Below are positions 1 to 10,210 of a stretch of DNA of 64,000 nucleotides, in pieces (within the stretch, counting starts at the first letter, position 1; each line of letters starts with the position of its first letter). The position numbers and the translations under genes were made by a program. Source of the stretch: Notospermus geniculatus (lineage: Eukaryota; Nemertea; Pilidiophora; Heteronemertea; Lineidae); assembly GCA_002633025.1 (NCBI GenBank), contig NMRB01001038.1:172575-236574 (forward strand). The letters are read 5' to 3'. Below the pieces are notes generated by a model. That model was not told the origin of the DNA, searched no databases, and was given only the letters and a program-made list of their open reading frames with translations.

Positions 1-457
1 TAATTTAAAACCATTCCGGTAAATATGAATACATGGTGTCCATGACTAATATTGAACAACGGATATGTTCCATTGGATGTCCAGTCTGGCCGCAACTGAG
101 TTCTGAGGCCAATAACGGGACCATTTCTTTGGAGGGTATTCTCGATTAATTGTCCCCAGGGTACCCACCCCCGGTACCAATGGTTTCTGGCGATCAAAAT
201 GGGCCAAAGTTCAAGACTGAAGACGACCCCTGTTGACGCGTATATCCCTCCGCGGCGCCGAAGACAGCTACCGGCGGCGGCCCGGCACGGACGGAGTGCG
301 ACGAGTAAAAGAAAAAAGAGAGAATCGAGGACGATGAGGACTTTCTGAACCAAAAAGATCATGGGAAATTTCGTTACTTTTAATTTATTCGTGTCGTTTT
401 TCGACTCTAATCAACCATCGGACCCTGCATTTCTGTGTCACAATTTTTTGTACATGC
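1..457. other. No recognised gene; includes possible SINE body
   Basis: I see no open frame of note and no repeat shared with the rest of the window. Positions 222-300 are unusually GC- and CpG-rich for this window. The part from about 340 to 457 may be the non-tRNA body of the SINE whose head follows on the minus strand. Confidence 0.4.
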
Positions 458-530
458 CTTCGCCATGAGTCGAACTCGCGCGACCCATTGCACAGTTAAA
501 GCAAGCGCGCTAACCACTCGACCACCGGGC
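458..530 (-). mobile_element. tRNA-derived SINE head (or tRNA pseudogene)
   Basis: Read on the minus strand, the sequence begins GCCCGGTGG and contains an A-box (TGGTCGAGTGG, fitting TRGYNNARNNG) about 40 bases before a B-box (GTTCGACTC, fitting GTTCRANNC). These are the two internal RNA polymerase III promoter elements. The acceptor ends do not pair convincingly, so a SINE head is likelier than a working tRNA. Any body would run toward position 340. Confidence 0.7.
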
Positions 531-631
531 TTAGACGAATTCACAAGGAAAAAATTCGGACAAAATGTGACAAAACTTTCTATCAACTAACTATTAATGA
601 CCCAAATTAGCCTTGGCTCAAAAACAGGCAT

Positions 632-750
632 TGGCTGGTATTCATAAGCTAGCAAATGCTTTTACTTAACATTTGCACAGCAAGGTCGAATGTAAATGTA
701 CTGCAAAACCTGAAGTGAAAGCGTTTGCTAGCTTTTATGAATTTCAGCCA
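632..750. mobile_element. Foldback element, ATTCATAA-ended
   Basis: The ends are inverted: TGGCTGGTATTCATAAGCTA at the left and, on the other strand, TGGCTGAAATTCATAAAAGC at the right, both running into a GCAAATGCTTT / GCAAACGCTTT stretch. Length is about 119 bp with no coding capacity. A relative with the same plan is at 47307-47422. Confidence 0.75.
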
Positions 751-788
751 TTATTGTGTCATACAATCTCATGCGATAAAACTACTTG

Positions 789-1043
789 CTCTAAACTCCC
801 ACTTGCCTGTTCCATCTGAACTCGGAAAAAAATGACTAAATCCTAAGTTGAAGATAATGGGGTGCATGGGGGTATGGTCAGAAAAAGTAATGTCCTGTCC
901 ACTTACTTGTCCCACTCCCGAGCCTGGCAAAGAATGACAGCATCCTAAGTTGAAGATATATCACGCTGCATGATATATCTTCAACTTAGGATTTGGTCAT
1001 TTTTCCGAGTTCAGGAATGGGACAGGTAAGTGGGAGTTTAGAG
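789..1043. mobile_element. MITE family A, copy 1 (full length)
   Basis: A 255-bp element with inverted ends CTCTAAACTCCCACTT, followed on both arms by a stretch ending CCTAAGTTGAAGATA. The inner part (about 940-992) is a second, nearly perfect hairpin. The right arm reads CAGGTAAGTGGGAG, so it holds a consensus 5' splice donor. Other copies are at 7580-7706 and 41146-41360. Confidence 0.85.
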
Positions 1044-1690
1044 CGTATCATAAAAATTTTGATTCAATTTGGGTGGCAATAACCATATCAGATCATGGAC
1101 GGAAATTTTGTTTGCAAAACACACATATTCAAGGCTGGAAGGCAATGATCCCGTTGAGATATGAACCTGGTACCTCCTAATACGACCCACAAATCATTTG
1201 ACCGGTTTGTAATCAGCAGGCATCTCAACCAAGTGTCTGAGTATTGACGTGTAAGCTCTGTGATTGATGAAGAAGCAAAATGGCAAGCAGCCACCCCTTT
1301 CCTCTATGGCTCATTTTCGTTTGTAGGCACTGATTAACTTCCAGCATTGCAGAATACTAATTGCATTGTTGTCAGTCCAAAATGCCCAAATCTCAGTGGG
1401 ACGTGCTACGTGTAATGCGAGAACTCAAACCTACATTTATAATCATCCACTGTCATGTGTTTTAAGACTTTTATGCCAAATTCTGGCGACGGTATGATAA
1501 GAGCAATATTCTTATAATCTTTAGCAAATTATTAGGAATTAAATTCCTGTCATTTGGAATTAAAGTTTGTGGCTGTGTCATGATTGCAGATGCAGCAAAT
1601 CCTGCACACGTTCAAGATGATTAATGTCATATCTTTGCAAAACGAATTGTTGAAAAACTTAGTGAACTAGGTTTCTTAATTTTCTCTTCA
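1044..1690. other. Unassigned sequence
   Basis: About 650 bp with no recognisable gene, tandem array or shared dispersed repeat. The 68-codon open frame at 1088-1294 (minus) has no feature that makes it look coding. Confidence 0.4.
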
Positions 1691-1806
1691 GATTTGTTTT
1701 ATAAAAAACATGAAACAGAAACGGGTTTCTAAGGAAAAATACATAGCTTCCTACCGGATTCGAACCCACGGACCCTCGCATTAGGTTTGTTTGATTTGTT
1801 TTATAA
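1691..1806 (-). mobile_element. 5'-truncated SINE with 14-bp TSD
   Basis: GATTTGTTTTATAA occurs exactly at 1691-1704 and 1793-1806 and flanks 88 bp that read on the minus strand as the B-box region GTGGGTTCGAATCCGG followed by the GGTAGGAAGC tail shared with 20360-20512 and 24923-25207. The A-box half is missing. Long perfect direct repeats around a 5'-truncated copy are the mark of target-primed reverse transcription. Confidence 0.88.
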
Positions 1807-1844
1807 CGTGGAAAACAGCTCTAAGCCCATATTTGGTGTGAATA

Positions 1845-2260
1845 TTAGGGAGGTTTCGCAACGCTGACGCAGCACGAAGTACGAAATAGGAAATTGGACT
1901 TCACTTCCATGACGTAATGTATTTCAGGAGATGGTTGGTAGGCCTACCACAAATATCGCCTGCTGCAAGAGCGTCTACTCTTTTAGCGTATGACGTTAGA
2001 CCGATAGAGTTACGGTCGGTGTATATTAAAGTTTGAAATTTATCTTTCGTATCGACTTCGTACATACGAAGTGGAAATTTAAAAATTCAAGATGCACCAT
2101 AACTCTCTCTCGGTCTTACATGATATGCTAAGAGCCGCACTGGCAGCGGGGACATTTGTGGTAGCAACCATCTCCAGAAATACATTAGGTCCAAGAAATG
2201 AAGTTGAATTTCGTACTTCGTACTTCGGCGTGTTTCGTCAGATTTGCGAAACCTCGCTAA
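1845..2260. mobile_element. Foldback family B, copy 1
   Basis: About 415 bp with inverted ends of some 50 bp (GAGGTTTCGC, GACG, CACGAAGTACGAAAT), flanked by TA on both sides. The interior repeats the inverted plan, with a CATCTCC-type motif in each arm. The short open frames inside are set by the inverted repeat. A second full copy is at 24533-24914; partial copies are at 17870-18014 and 22570-22618. Confidence 0.85.
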
Positions 2261-2944
2261 TTTCATGCCATTTACGAAACTCAAGTTGAAGTTGGTCATT
2301 ATGGACCCATCTGCTATTGAAGTTTAGGACCTGCACAGTGTGAATATCTATCGGACACAATCCAGGCAATAGACAGTTTTTTCTGTGTCCCAATATCAAT
2401 ATCCCATAGCCCCATGCAGAGTCCACGCTCTCATACCGAATTCCTAGCCACCACTAATCATATTACTTGGCAGTTGTGGACAATGTCCGAATCACTTGAT
2501 ATTCTGACCAGGTCCTGCCAAGCGGTTGGCCTGTCATTCCTCATTTAATACCTCTGTGATTGGTGGATCAATGTACCCGGCCAGATGGTAGCCAAATGAT
2601 GCGCTTCCCCCATCAAGACCAATCAAATTAAAATTGCATAATTACACGATAATTCCTCATTTTCTCGTGTTATCCCAGTGTGCACTCAGGTTAATGAAAA
2701 GACCGATCAGATGAGACGAGACACATAGCGCAGTTAGACTGTTTGAGATGAGTAAGATAATTCTTGGTTTCCTCTGCGCATCCAGCTGAATTCGAACAGA
2801 ACTAATTACAATCTCATTGTTCCCTAACCGAATTAATTTTGAGGCGCGTCAGTTCGGAAAATTTGATCGTGACCCATGGCTAAACAGAACAGCAGCACAG
2901 CAAGATATTTCTACTGTGGGCTACCATAAATAGAGGGGCGGCCA
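2261..2944. other. Unassigned sequence
   Basis: No gene or repeat recognised. The composition is AT-rich like the rest of the window. Confidence 0.4.
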
Positions 2945-2990
2945 GGGCCCATATTCATAAAACCTTGCCAGCTTAGTTGATTGCTGGCGG
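2945..2990. mobile_element. Single terminus of a GGGCC-type foldback
   Basis: GGGCCCATATTCATAAAACC matches the ends of the foldback at 52142-52250, but I find no facing inverted partner nearby. It is either a truncated copy or half of an element whose other end has decayed. Confidence 0.5.
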
Positions 2991-4286
2991 TATACATTGG
3001 CCTGTACAAAATGCGAACTTTTGCAAGTAACTAGGAAAAAATGAACCATGAACTTTATGGTTGAACCATGAACTGCAGACAAATAACAGTGAAGTTCATA
3101 GTTTTACTATCATCAAAGAATAACCCTTTCTTATCATCCGTAACACCTTCGTAATCGATTCTTTTGCATTCTGGGCTATTCCCGGCCATTCGTGTCTCCC
3201 TCTAATTCCTGGACCAAACTCCTGGACTGGAGGCATATTTCATCCTTTTGCTGAACATCAGGTGAGCTGAAGAGTCTTTCCCTTTTCCCAGCATGCAGTC
3301 CCCTATTTCCTCTCAACCTGTCTTACACAGAAAGGGTGGCACGGAATAATTTCCCAAACCTTTGTCAGAAAAACGAGGTGTAACATTCAATCATCTGGTG
3401 TTCCGGTTACCTGACAAGGAGAAATCTCTGAAATATAACTTTACAATCTCTTGGAGAATTTCTTTGTTCTTTTACCTGTCAAACAAGACTTTGATAATTA
3501 ACTATTACAAAGTTGCTTCATCTGTTTTGTTTGAGAACAATCATGGAGTCAACCTCATGGAGTAAGGTGTTCGAACATCATATTCATAGGACAAAGAATT
3601 TTCATGCCCGACTTGATCAATTCTACAACCAATGACTCAACCCGATGTGATACCCCAACACTCGAAGAATTCACCGGACCTTTCACGCTCAGGTGTGTAC
3701 GACAAGATACCAAAACAATGGATACCATTTTGAAAACGACACCAATGGACGCATTTTTCACGTACAAGAATAATCGCGAGATCGGATCAAATGACATGAA
3801 AATTAATCATAAGGAGCTTGACCACACTCGTAGGTAGTCTAGCAGGACCGATTTTAAGATCAGAAGCACTGGTGCACACTGTGATGAACAAAGCGATTCC
3901 ATTGTATCCATATTGCCCCGAGTCTGAATCTGACAGCAGAGAGGTAAATAAGACATCCTGCTGAGAATGCTGCAAGCGGCAGACGATCATCATAGGGGTC
4001 TGTATAAAATATGGAAGCATTAGAAACGAGGCACACAAAATTTGCCTGCGGTGGATGTTTTAAGTTATTGCCGGTTTAGTTCAACCATAATTCTTTGATG
4101 ATATAGTCTTAATGGTTCTAGAAACAGTATGACCCTGGATATCTACCCATACATTGCACTTTTATAGGGCGTCTGCAACTTAATTACCTTTGATTTATCC
4201 ATCGCTTTTTCTGAACAATTAAACAAATCAAGTGTTAGGTTTCTGTGCTCCCTTAGGATTACTTAAGAAGCACCAGGAATCTTCAA
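2991..4286. other. Unassigned sequence
   Basis: Nearly 1.3 kb without a shared repeat. Overlapping short open frames exist on both strands (for example 3604-3837 plus and 3787-4038 minus), but none has a recognisable domain or a convincing splice context. Confidence 0.4.
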
Positions 4287-4334
4287 AGTAATAAAAATAA
4301 AAGAAGAAAAAAAATAAAAATAAAAGAAGAAAAG
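4287..4334. repeat. A-rich tandem duplication
   Basis: Two near-identical units of AATAAAAATAAAAGAAGAAA lie in tandem. This is low-complexity sequence. Confidence 0.8.
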
Positions 4335-4376
4335 TGGTGAAACGGTTACACATTAACAAATTTTATTTGTTAATGA

Positions 4377-4411
4377 GTTTACGTTTATCGTTTGACTTCT
4401 AAACCTCCCTA
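4377..4411. mobile_element. One end of foldback family C
   Basis: The sequence TTTACGTTTATCGTTTGA followed by CTTCTAAACCTCCC is the right-hand inverted end of family C (complete copies at 20954-21103 and 54824-54971). The left end is absent. Confidence 0.8.
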
Positions 4412-4834
4412 ATATTTGACGATGAGCTACACTGCCGTGAGCTGGCGCCTGTCCTCCTGAAATGATAATGTCAAATAAAGCTGGGAATTGACGAATAGAC
4501 GTCACTGTAGAAGCCCAATAGATATCATCTGGACTTGTTTCCACTACACAATCTTAATTAAAAACCCTAGCATTGATTCCAAACTGGCAAAATCATGGCC
4601 AATCAAGGGTCAGGACATTCTACTTATCATCTGTATGTTCTCACCAAATTGATTTCATCTATACCCTGTCAGATTTCCTTAAATCAAGATGTACCCTATG
4701 TAAGGCAAGGGTAGTATGGCCCGTCGACTTGCACTTGAATGCCTTGACTCCTAGAATGTCCACAGGAGAAGGCGCTCATGCGCTGTACACCACGTGCATT
4801 CACACACGAAAAACTGAGTCAGCTTAGCTCGAAG

Positions 4835-5091
4835 CAGGCGCAGATCCGGGGGGGGGGGGGTCGTGACCCCCTGCTCTCCACCACCAATAGTTTTTTTTCT
4901 CAATAAATTGCGACAATAAGTATAAAACGCCAAAATAAAGCTTCTGTTTACTGAGATGCCAGGAAATCGCGTCTCCAGCCTTGTAGATTTCAAAATTTTC
5001 TGGAGGAGGCCCCCGTCGGCGCCCGCCTGCAACGACAGCCTTCGGCGGCCTTGACCCCTCTGCCGAAAATCCTCGATCAGCCCCTAGCCTG
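4835..5091. mobile_element. hAT-like element, CAGGCG...CCTG ends
   Basis: The left end is CAGGCGCAGATCC running into a G tract at 4849-4860. The right end on the other strand is CAGGCTAGGGGCTGATCGA. The ends resemble those of 51901-52059 and 59604-59777. The 5-bp flanks are CGAAG and CGGAG, which would be a decayed 5-bp TSD. No transposase frame is present. Confidence 0.55.
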
Positions 5092-5656
5092 CGGAGCCAA
5101 CCCAGTTCTGTATTTTGGGTCCTCAGACAATCAGGAATTCATCAAATGTCCCAAGACCTGATACAGTGACACATGATTTACGACCCTTCAAATGTTTCCT
5201 TTGTCTCATGATTAGTTCTGGCTTCACATCAACCATGACAGATTCAATTCAGACAAGACTGCAATGTGGTGTTCCAATCTTAGTGTTCTGTCAATAGCCA
5301 GAAATTACCTATAGATTTCAAGCTTCACTGGCTGAGTGGAACCTTTAACTGGCCGTGTCAATAAAAGTGACACACAGGAATAATTTTGCGGACTGCAAAA
5401 TTCACAATTTCAAAATTACAAATTTCTTTATGTTCGTGAATTATTAGAATAAGATCAGTAGATAGACCTACATCTGCAGCTGACAGCGTGTTAAATGGTC
5501 AGGGCAGTTGTGCAATAATGCAGTTTTTATGGAACATTTTCATACCAGTAAAATAATTTATCCACGATGGCGGAAATCGATCGTGAATTGAGACACTTTG
5601 GCTGCGACCAATTCACTCTAATGATACATGTATTCATTACATGGATTATGCCCCCC
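5092..5656. other. Unassigned sequence
   Basis: No gene or repeat recognised in this stretch. Confidence 0.4.
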
Positions 5657-5796
5657 TTAAGAGCCAAGAGCTTGAAAATACGCCCAAGTCTGGGAGTGAC
5701 CATATACTCAGAAGATCTAATGGAAAAAAATGGTCATCTTGGTTAACAGTATTTTTCGTGTCTGGCAAGACTTGAAGAAAATCTTCTTTGAAGCTA
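5657..5796 (+). repeat. Left copy of a 145-bp direct repeat
   Basis: Starts TTAAGAG, then AGCTTGAAAATACGCC, and ends near GAAGCTAA. The same sequence recurs at 6466-6611 in the same orientation. The pair brackets a 0.67-kb segment that holds a D element and a palindrome. Confidence 0.8.
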
Positions 5797-6039
5797 ATGC
5801 CCCCATCACACTGAGCTAGTTTTCAGTACGTTCTTGAAAATGTTACCGAACGGGTCCAAACTGTGTGCGAATGGAGTGTAGGTAGTGGCAACTTTTTTAC
5901 GAACTTCATGGACGGGTTCGTACGGGAAGGGTGCTCTAGAACTTCGAGGCATTATTTGGAGCCCGTTCTAGCCCGTTTTACGATTTTTTAGGACGGGGCA
6001 AGACGTTTTGAGAACTACTTCAGTGTGACAGTACCTTTA
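5795..6039. mobile_element. MITE family D, copy 1
   Basis: Ends carry CATCACACTGAGCTAGT on the left and, inverted, CTGTCACACTGAAGTAGTTC on the right. The interior includes the family motif CTTCGAGGCATTATTTGGAG, which serves as an uninterrupted reference for the insertion at 47307-47422. Non-coding, about 245 bp. Confidence 0.8.
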
Positions 6040-6115
6040 AAAATATTTATGACAGGGATTATGCCCTGCATGCAAAAGTTTCGTAGAATTCATTTATAAA
6101 TTCAGATTAAAGCTG

Positions 6116-6458
6116 TTAATAGATATAAACCCCAAGCGGCAGAGGTAGAAATTACGAACAGCCACAAGGCACTTCCAAACTACCTCTGAAAACGATACAC
6201 CCTCTCGGACGGTCACAGTTGGTTTCACTTGCCACCACGCTCCTGATGAGGAAAGATCTCAGCACAGCTGCCAAATGAGAAAAAACGAAAAATAATCTGT
6301 TATCTGTTGTGCTGAGATCTTCACTGTTCAAGAGCGTGGTGGCAAGTGAAACCAACTGTGACCGTCCGAGAGGGTGTATCGTTTTCAGAGGCAGTTTGGA
6401 AGTGCCTTGTGGCTGTTCGTAATTTCTACCTCTGCCGCTTGGGGTTTATATCTATTAA
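6116..6458. repeat. 343-bp near-perfect palindrome
   Basis: Arms 6116-6270 and 6305-6458 are inverted copies with only a few mismatches (for example CAGAGGTAGTTTGG against CAGAGGCAGTTTGG), separated by about 34 bp. The arms cover TTAATAGATATAAACCCC at the edges and GTGCTGAGATCTT near the centre. Such high arm identity points to a recent origin or to gene conversion between arms. Confidence 0.9.
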
Positions 6459-6465
6459 GTTCAGT

Positions 6466-6611
6466 TTTAAGAGGCAATAGCTTGAAAATACGCCTAAGCC
6501 CGGGAGTGACCATAATCAGAAGATGTGGTGAAAAAATGATCATCTTGGTCAGGGTTTACCAAATATTTTTTGTGTCTGGCAAGCCCTTGAAGACAATCCT
6601 CTTTTAAGCTA
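6466..6611 (+). repeat. Right copy of the 145-bp direct repeat
   Basis: Same orientation as 5657-5796, with substitutions and small indels. It abuts the right arm of the palindrome. Confidence 0.8.
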
Positions 6612-7078
6612 AAAGACAATGTTGATTACTTTTAACAAATATTCTTGTTGCTTTACAAATATCTCATCACCAACCTCTGCCAAACTTTTACAGATGGCAG
6701 CAAAATTTTGGGAATATATAGTATATTACACGTATATAGTCCAGAGTTATTGCATCAGACCTCCGCCTACTCGATCGCCCACTCACCCATCTCAAATTGA
6801 ATATTGAGATCCAGTGCAAACATTAGGTCCTGATTTACAATATTGCTTTAGGCCAATGCTCGAGGGCACGGGCGATAATTGCCCCAGGTCCACTGCATAA
6901 ATTCCTGATGAGGAACCAGGGGAACTATATTGTTTCAAACTCAATCAAGGCTCCAATCAATTACAATCATTGGTAGGTAATGAACGGCAAGAAAACCCCT
7001 TCTTTGTTCCCTCACAGCAGGATGGCAGTGAAACACAAGATATAGATGTAAAGGGTGTCCCTCCAAAATATCCAGGCG
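6612..7078. other. Unassigned sequence
   Basis: No gene or repeat recognised. Confidence 0.4.
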
Positions 7079-7411
7079 GATCCTGACAGAGCATCTTCGA
7101 TAATCGAAGGCCGATCTGCTCGCCACTGCGTTACAACGCACATCACCCTTCGAGAAATAGACCAGTCGGCGGCGTATCTTGGCACAATGCCAATTTTAAC
7201 GGTCGACCAATCATATTGCACTTTATATCGTGTCTTCAGCTACCACTCTTTGTACCACCGATTCAAATTTTACAACACCGATTCTGAATGGCCTCTTCTT
7301 CTCGAGGCGGCAGATACGCCGCGGACCGGTCAATTTCTCGAAGGGTGATGTGCGTTGTAACGCAGTGGCGAGCAGATCGGCCTTCGATTATCGAAGATGT
7401 GACAGAGGATC
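7079..7411. mobile_element. 333-bp element with about 100-bp TIRs
   Basis: Arms of roughly 100 bp start GATCCTGACAGAG at the left and GATCCTCTGTCAC (other strand) at the right, then share CATCTTCGATAATCGAAGG and a GCGTTACAACGCACATCACC block. Open frames on both strands here, including 7230-7601, are a by-product of the inverted repeat. Only one copy is in this window. Confidence 0.85.
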
Positions 7412-7441
7412 TTCTAACATGAAAAAGAGTCTTTGTTTCAG

Positions 7442-7579
7442 TGGGGAGCCACGGTGGTGTGGGCCCAGTTGTTTGGGTCTCCGACTAGCGGTCAGAGGGT
7501 CCCGGGTTCGAATCCCACTGGGCGTGAGACTTTGGGCATGTCTATTTGCCTCACTGGCCTCTCTCCACCCAGGTGTATA
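7442..7579 (+). mobile_element. tRNA-derived SINE with CTCTCCACCCAGG tail
   Basis: A B-box (GGTTCGAATCC) lies at about 7504-7514 inside a tRNA-like segment starting near 7446. Downstream is CCTCTCTCCACCCAGGTGTA, a segment I remember from the shared central domains of several invertebrate SINE families. The A-box is weak. Family A MITE copy 2 follows at once, apparently inserted in the SINE tail. Confidence 0.7.
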
Positions 7580-7706
7580 CTCTAAACTCCCACTTACCTG
7601 AACTTTCCTGAACTCGGAAAAAATGACCAAATGCTAAGTTGAAGATATTGCACGCTGTCATTCTTTGTCAGGCTCGGGAGTGGGACAAGTAAGTGGACAG
7701 GCCCTA
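7580..7706. mobile_element. MITE family A, copy 2 (half)
   Basis: Carries the left half of family A: CTCTAAACTCCCACTTACC through CTAAGTTGAAGATA to the GGGAGTGGGACAAGTAAGTG segment. The right inverted half is missing. Confidence 0.8.
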
Positions 7707-7740
7707 CTAAAAATGTGTATGAGGTGGATGAAAGGTGTTC

Positions 7741-7835
7741 AAAGGTGTTTTAGGATATTTATGTGGTGTGCCAATGGTGTTCTATGGTGATCCCGGGGTG
7801 TGCTGTGGTGGGACCGTGCATGTCCTGTGGTGGAA
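7741..7835 (-). repeat. Degenerate inverted minisatellite unit(s)
   Basis: TGGTGTTCTATGGTG followed by GTGTGCTGTGGTGG is the reverse complement of the 63-bp unit that forms the array at 7882-8255. The array therefore has at least one diverged unit in opposite orientation upstream. Confidence 0.65.
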
Positions 7836-7881
7836 CAAGTGGTGTCAAGGGTGTTCAGGGGTATCCAATGGTGGATGCAAT

Positions 7882-8255
7882 GGGCCACCACAGGACACCT
7901 CAGACCACCACAGAACACCACTGACTGTACCACCTCATAGATATGGGGCACCACAGGACACCTCAGACCACCATAGAACACCACTGACTGTACCACCTCA
8001 TAGATATGGGGCACCACAGGACACCTCAGACCACCAAATAACACCGCTGACTGTACCACCTCATAGATATGGGGCACCACAGGACACCTCAGACCACCAA
8101 AGAACACCACTGACTGTACCACCTCATAGATATTGGCCACCACAGGACACCTCAGACCACCAAATAACACCGCTGACTGTACCACCTCATAGATATGGGG
8201 CACCACAGGACACCTCAGACCACCAAATAACACCGCTGACTGTACCACCTCATAG
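7882..8255. repeat. 63-bp minisatellite, about 6 units
   Basis: The marker GGACACCTCAG occurs at 7893, 7956, 8019, 8082, 8145 and 8208, exactly 63 bp apart. Units differ at a few sites (CATAGAAC or CAAATAAC; GGGGCACC or TTGGCCACC). Because 63 is a multiple of three, both strands stay open (7735-8310 plus, 7739-8395 minus), giving a 21-residue peptide repeat that I take to be fortuitous. Confidence 0.95.
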
Positions 8256-8783
8256 ACTCGTGGTATCACAGAGAATGCTGGGTTGTGCATGGCAAGACCA
8301 GAGAGGTTAACCCGATATATCCATTTACGACCCCTTCTTGAGAGCGATGAGCAATCACAGTCACAGCTCGAGGCAACGTGACAAAAAGCCAGCAAATAGC
8401 TTGACCAGGCTAATAACCAAGATGATAGATACTACAGGTTAAGAGATGCCCCAAAGGCTCTGAACGAAAACACAAAGAAAGTGAGTGACACTCATATTGT
8501 TGAAGAACAATACACTGCCTCACAACCAAAGGGAGCCAAAAACGGGAAATGAGCATAGGCCTATACACCTTGATTATAGATGATCACAAAATTGTGAAAA
8601 GAGCACAAAGGAAGGGATTAGTCTATTGAAACTTTGATATAACCAATTTGTGTGTGGAATTATACTGAATTACCCCATAAAGCATTTGTGTTCATTTCAG
8701 GGGCTGTCAGTTACAAAGGGATGGGAATACCTCTTTCAAGTTCTGGCAAAAACCTGAGGTCTGTTTCTATAAGGAAACATTTC
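8256..8783. other. Unassigned sequence
   Basis: No gene or repeat recognised. Confidence 0.4.
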
Positions 8784-9166
8784 GGGCCAAATTCATAAAG
8801 GGTGTTTAAGACGTAGACGCGTGTGACATCCTCAAATGCATGGTGGAAGTGTGTGCATTTAGTGTTACACGCGTCACAACTTAAAGCCTCACAGTATTGA
8901 ATTTTACGGTACTTTCAAAGTGATAGGAGACTGTAGGTAGAGGTCTCATGTCTCATAGCCTCGTGAAGGTCCCCAAAATGCGTGCATGATACGCACTTTA
9001 AAAAATCAATGCTTAGTTTTCAGCACACATTGAAAAAACAGCAGGCAGAGCTGTAATGTATCCACATAGACTGTAGTACATTTTACACTACACTGACGTC
9101 GGAGGACGTAAGCACTTTCTGAATTCAATACAGTGCGGCTTTAAACACCCTTTATGGATTTGGCCC
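8784..9166. mobile_element. GGGCC-type foldback G with nested H
   Basis: Ends are GGGCCAAATTCATAAAGGG and, inverted, GGGCCAAATCCATAAAGGG, then GTGTTTAAG. An internal hairpin carries CGCGTGTGACAT / TTACACGCGTC. The right arm is split by element H (8882-9143). A diverged truncated relative is at 31611-31697. Confidence 0.85.
8882..9143. mobile_element. Element H, nested in G
   Basis: Inverted ends TTAAAGCCTCACAGTATTGA and TTTAAAGCCGCACTGTATTG. Removing it rejoins the stem of element G. An inverted, truncated second copy is at 51300-51535, sharing AGGAGA-TG-AGGT and GAAGGTCCCCAAAATG. Confidence 0.8.
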
Positions 9167-9459
9167 TACGTGTTCTAAATGTGTTTCAAATGCTTATAGC
9201 ATGATAGGCCTCCTACTCCTGGGAAGGGCCAAAAACTTGAAGCAAAATTCACAAAGGTGACCTACATTCACAAAGGTGACCTACAAATGACGTATATTTT
9301 ATATGTCAGTTACACATAGGGTGAAGCAGACAGTAGCTGACCACAAAGTAGCTGACGAATAGGCTAACGGCAATCTCGTACCCAGTGATTGTTACGCTCG
9401 GCCGAAGATGGATGTCGCTACGTTAACCTCTGAAGACTGATGGCTACTTCACGAAATGG

Positions 9460-9625
9460 GAGCTGTCAGTGAGTTGACCAATAGGTGTCACTAAGGCCCA
9501 ATTCAATGCATATAGCGGACCCATTCATTCTTGATCGAGCACCAATCACGTGGATTTTCCTCTCTATTGGTCCACTAGAACTTTGCTGCCATCTTTTGGC
9601 AGTTCACGCGTGGTTGACTGCTCCT
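9460..9625 (+). repeat. Dispersed repeat I, copy 1
   Basis: Shares AGCTGTCAGTGAGTTGACC, a CCAATTC-ATGC-TAGCGGAC block and TTTGCTGCCATCTTTTGGCA with 18788-18900 and 51041-51160. No inverted ends or TSD seen. Confidence 0.7.
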
Positions 9626-9731
9626 ACGTACATGTATTCGTGTAATCAGAAGTAGTCTCTCGAGAAATTAGTGGGGCGACATCCAGCCTCGGCCAAGCGC
9701 AACTAATCTCTGAGTACGAGATTGAGGAAAA

Positions 9732-10210
9732 CCATAAAGGTTCAACTTACAAATTTAGCATTTTATAAAAAATGTGGACAATATCCCTTTAAACCTCAAC
9801 CGATTTGCATTCTGACTGTTCCATATGATAGGCAAGACCCTTCTGCACGTTCACTGCAAATTCTGTTGAATTCCGACGAGTTGATCTTATGATACAAAAG
9901 GACTGAATTAATGAGAACCCCACGAACGATGTGAGCGCAGGGTCATCTGTGTACATTTGAATAGGATGACGTACATTTGCATATGGAGCACTAATTGTGC
10001 TGAAAATAGTTCTGTTATCCTCAGAAATGGAATTCAAAGCATCAAGTTGACAGGTTCATGTACCTCTTCACCACAAAAAAGTTGAAGCTCGTGCCTATTA
10101 CGTAAAGCCGAAATTCAGGCAGTGAGAGACATCTGGTGGCAACACATGAAGTGTATCCCTCAGAAAGTTCATCGTTCGCAGTTAAACCCATATGGTTGAT
10201 TCCTTTATGG
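9732..10210. mobile_element. Element J, copy 1 (uninterrupted)
   Basis: About 479 bp. The right end read inward is CCATAAAGGAATCAACC; the left end CCATAAAGGTTCAAC lacks the outermost 15 bp. The segment at 10117-10165 shows the empty site for the insertion in copy 2 (14110-14742). The 82-codon minus frame 9789-10037 starts with TTG and is not coding in my view. Confidence 0.85.

Noticed and set aside
458-530. Functional tRNA gene.
   Set aside because: Good A and B boxes, but acceptor and anticodon stems do not pair well and the position fits a SINE head. The B-box-only copies at 1756, 7504 and 25151 are not tRNAs either.
5657-6611. Solo-LTR or TRIM retrotransposon.
   Set aside because: The 145-bp direct repeats lack TG...CA ends, a primer-binding site and a polypurine tract.
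7012-7601. Overlapping frames at the 333-bp TIR element.
   Set aside because: They mirror each other because the element is an inverted repeat; no domain recognised.
7735-8395. Long open frames on both strands over the minisatellite.
   Set aside because: They follow from a 63-bp unit without stops; the plus frame starts with GTG and unit differences change residues as often as not.
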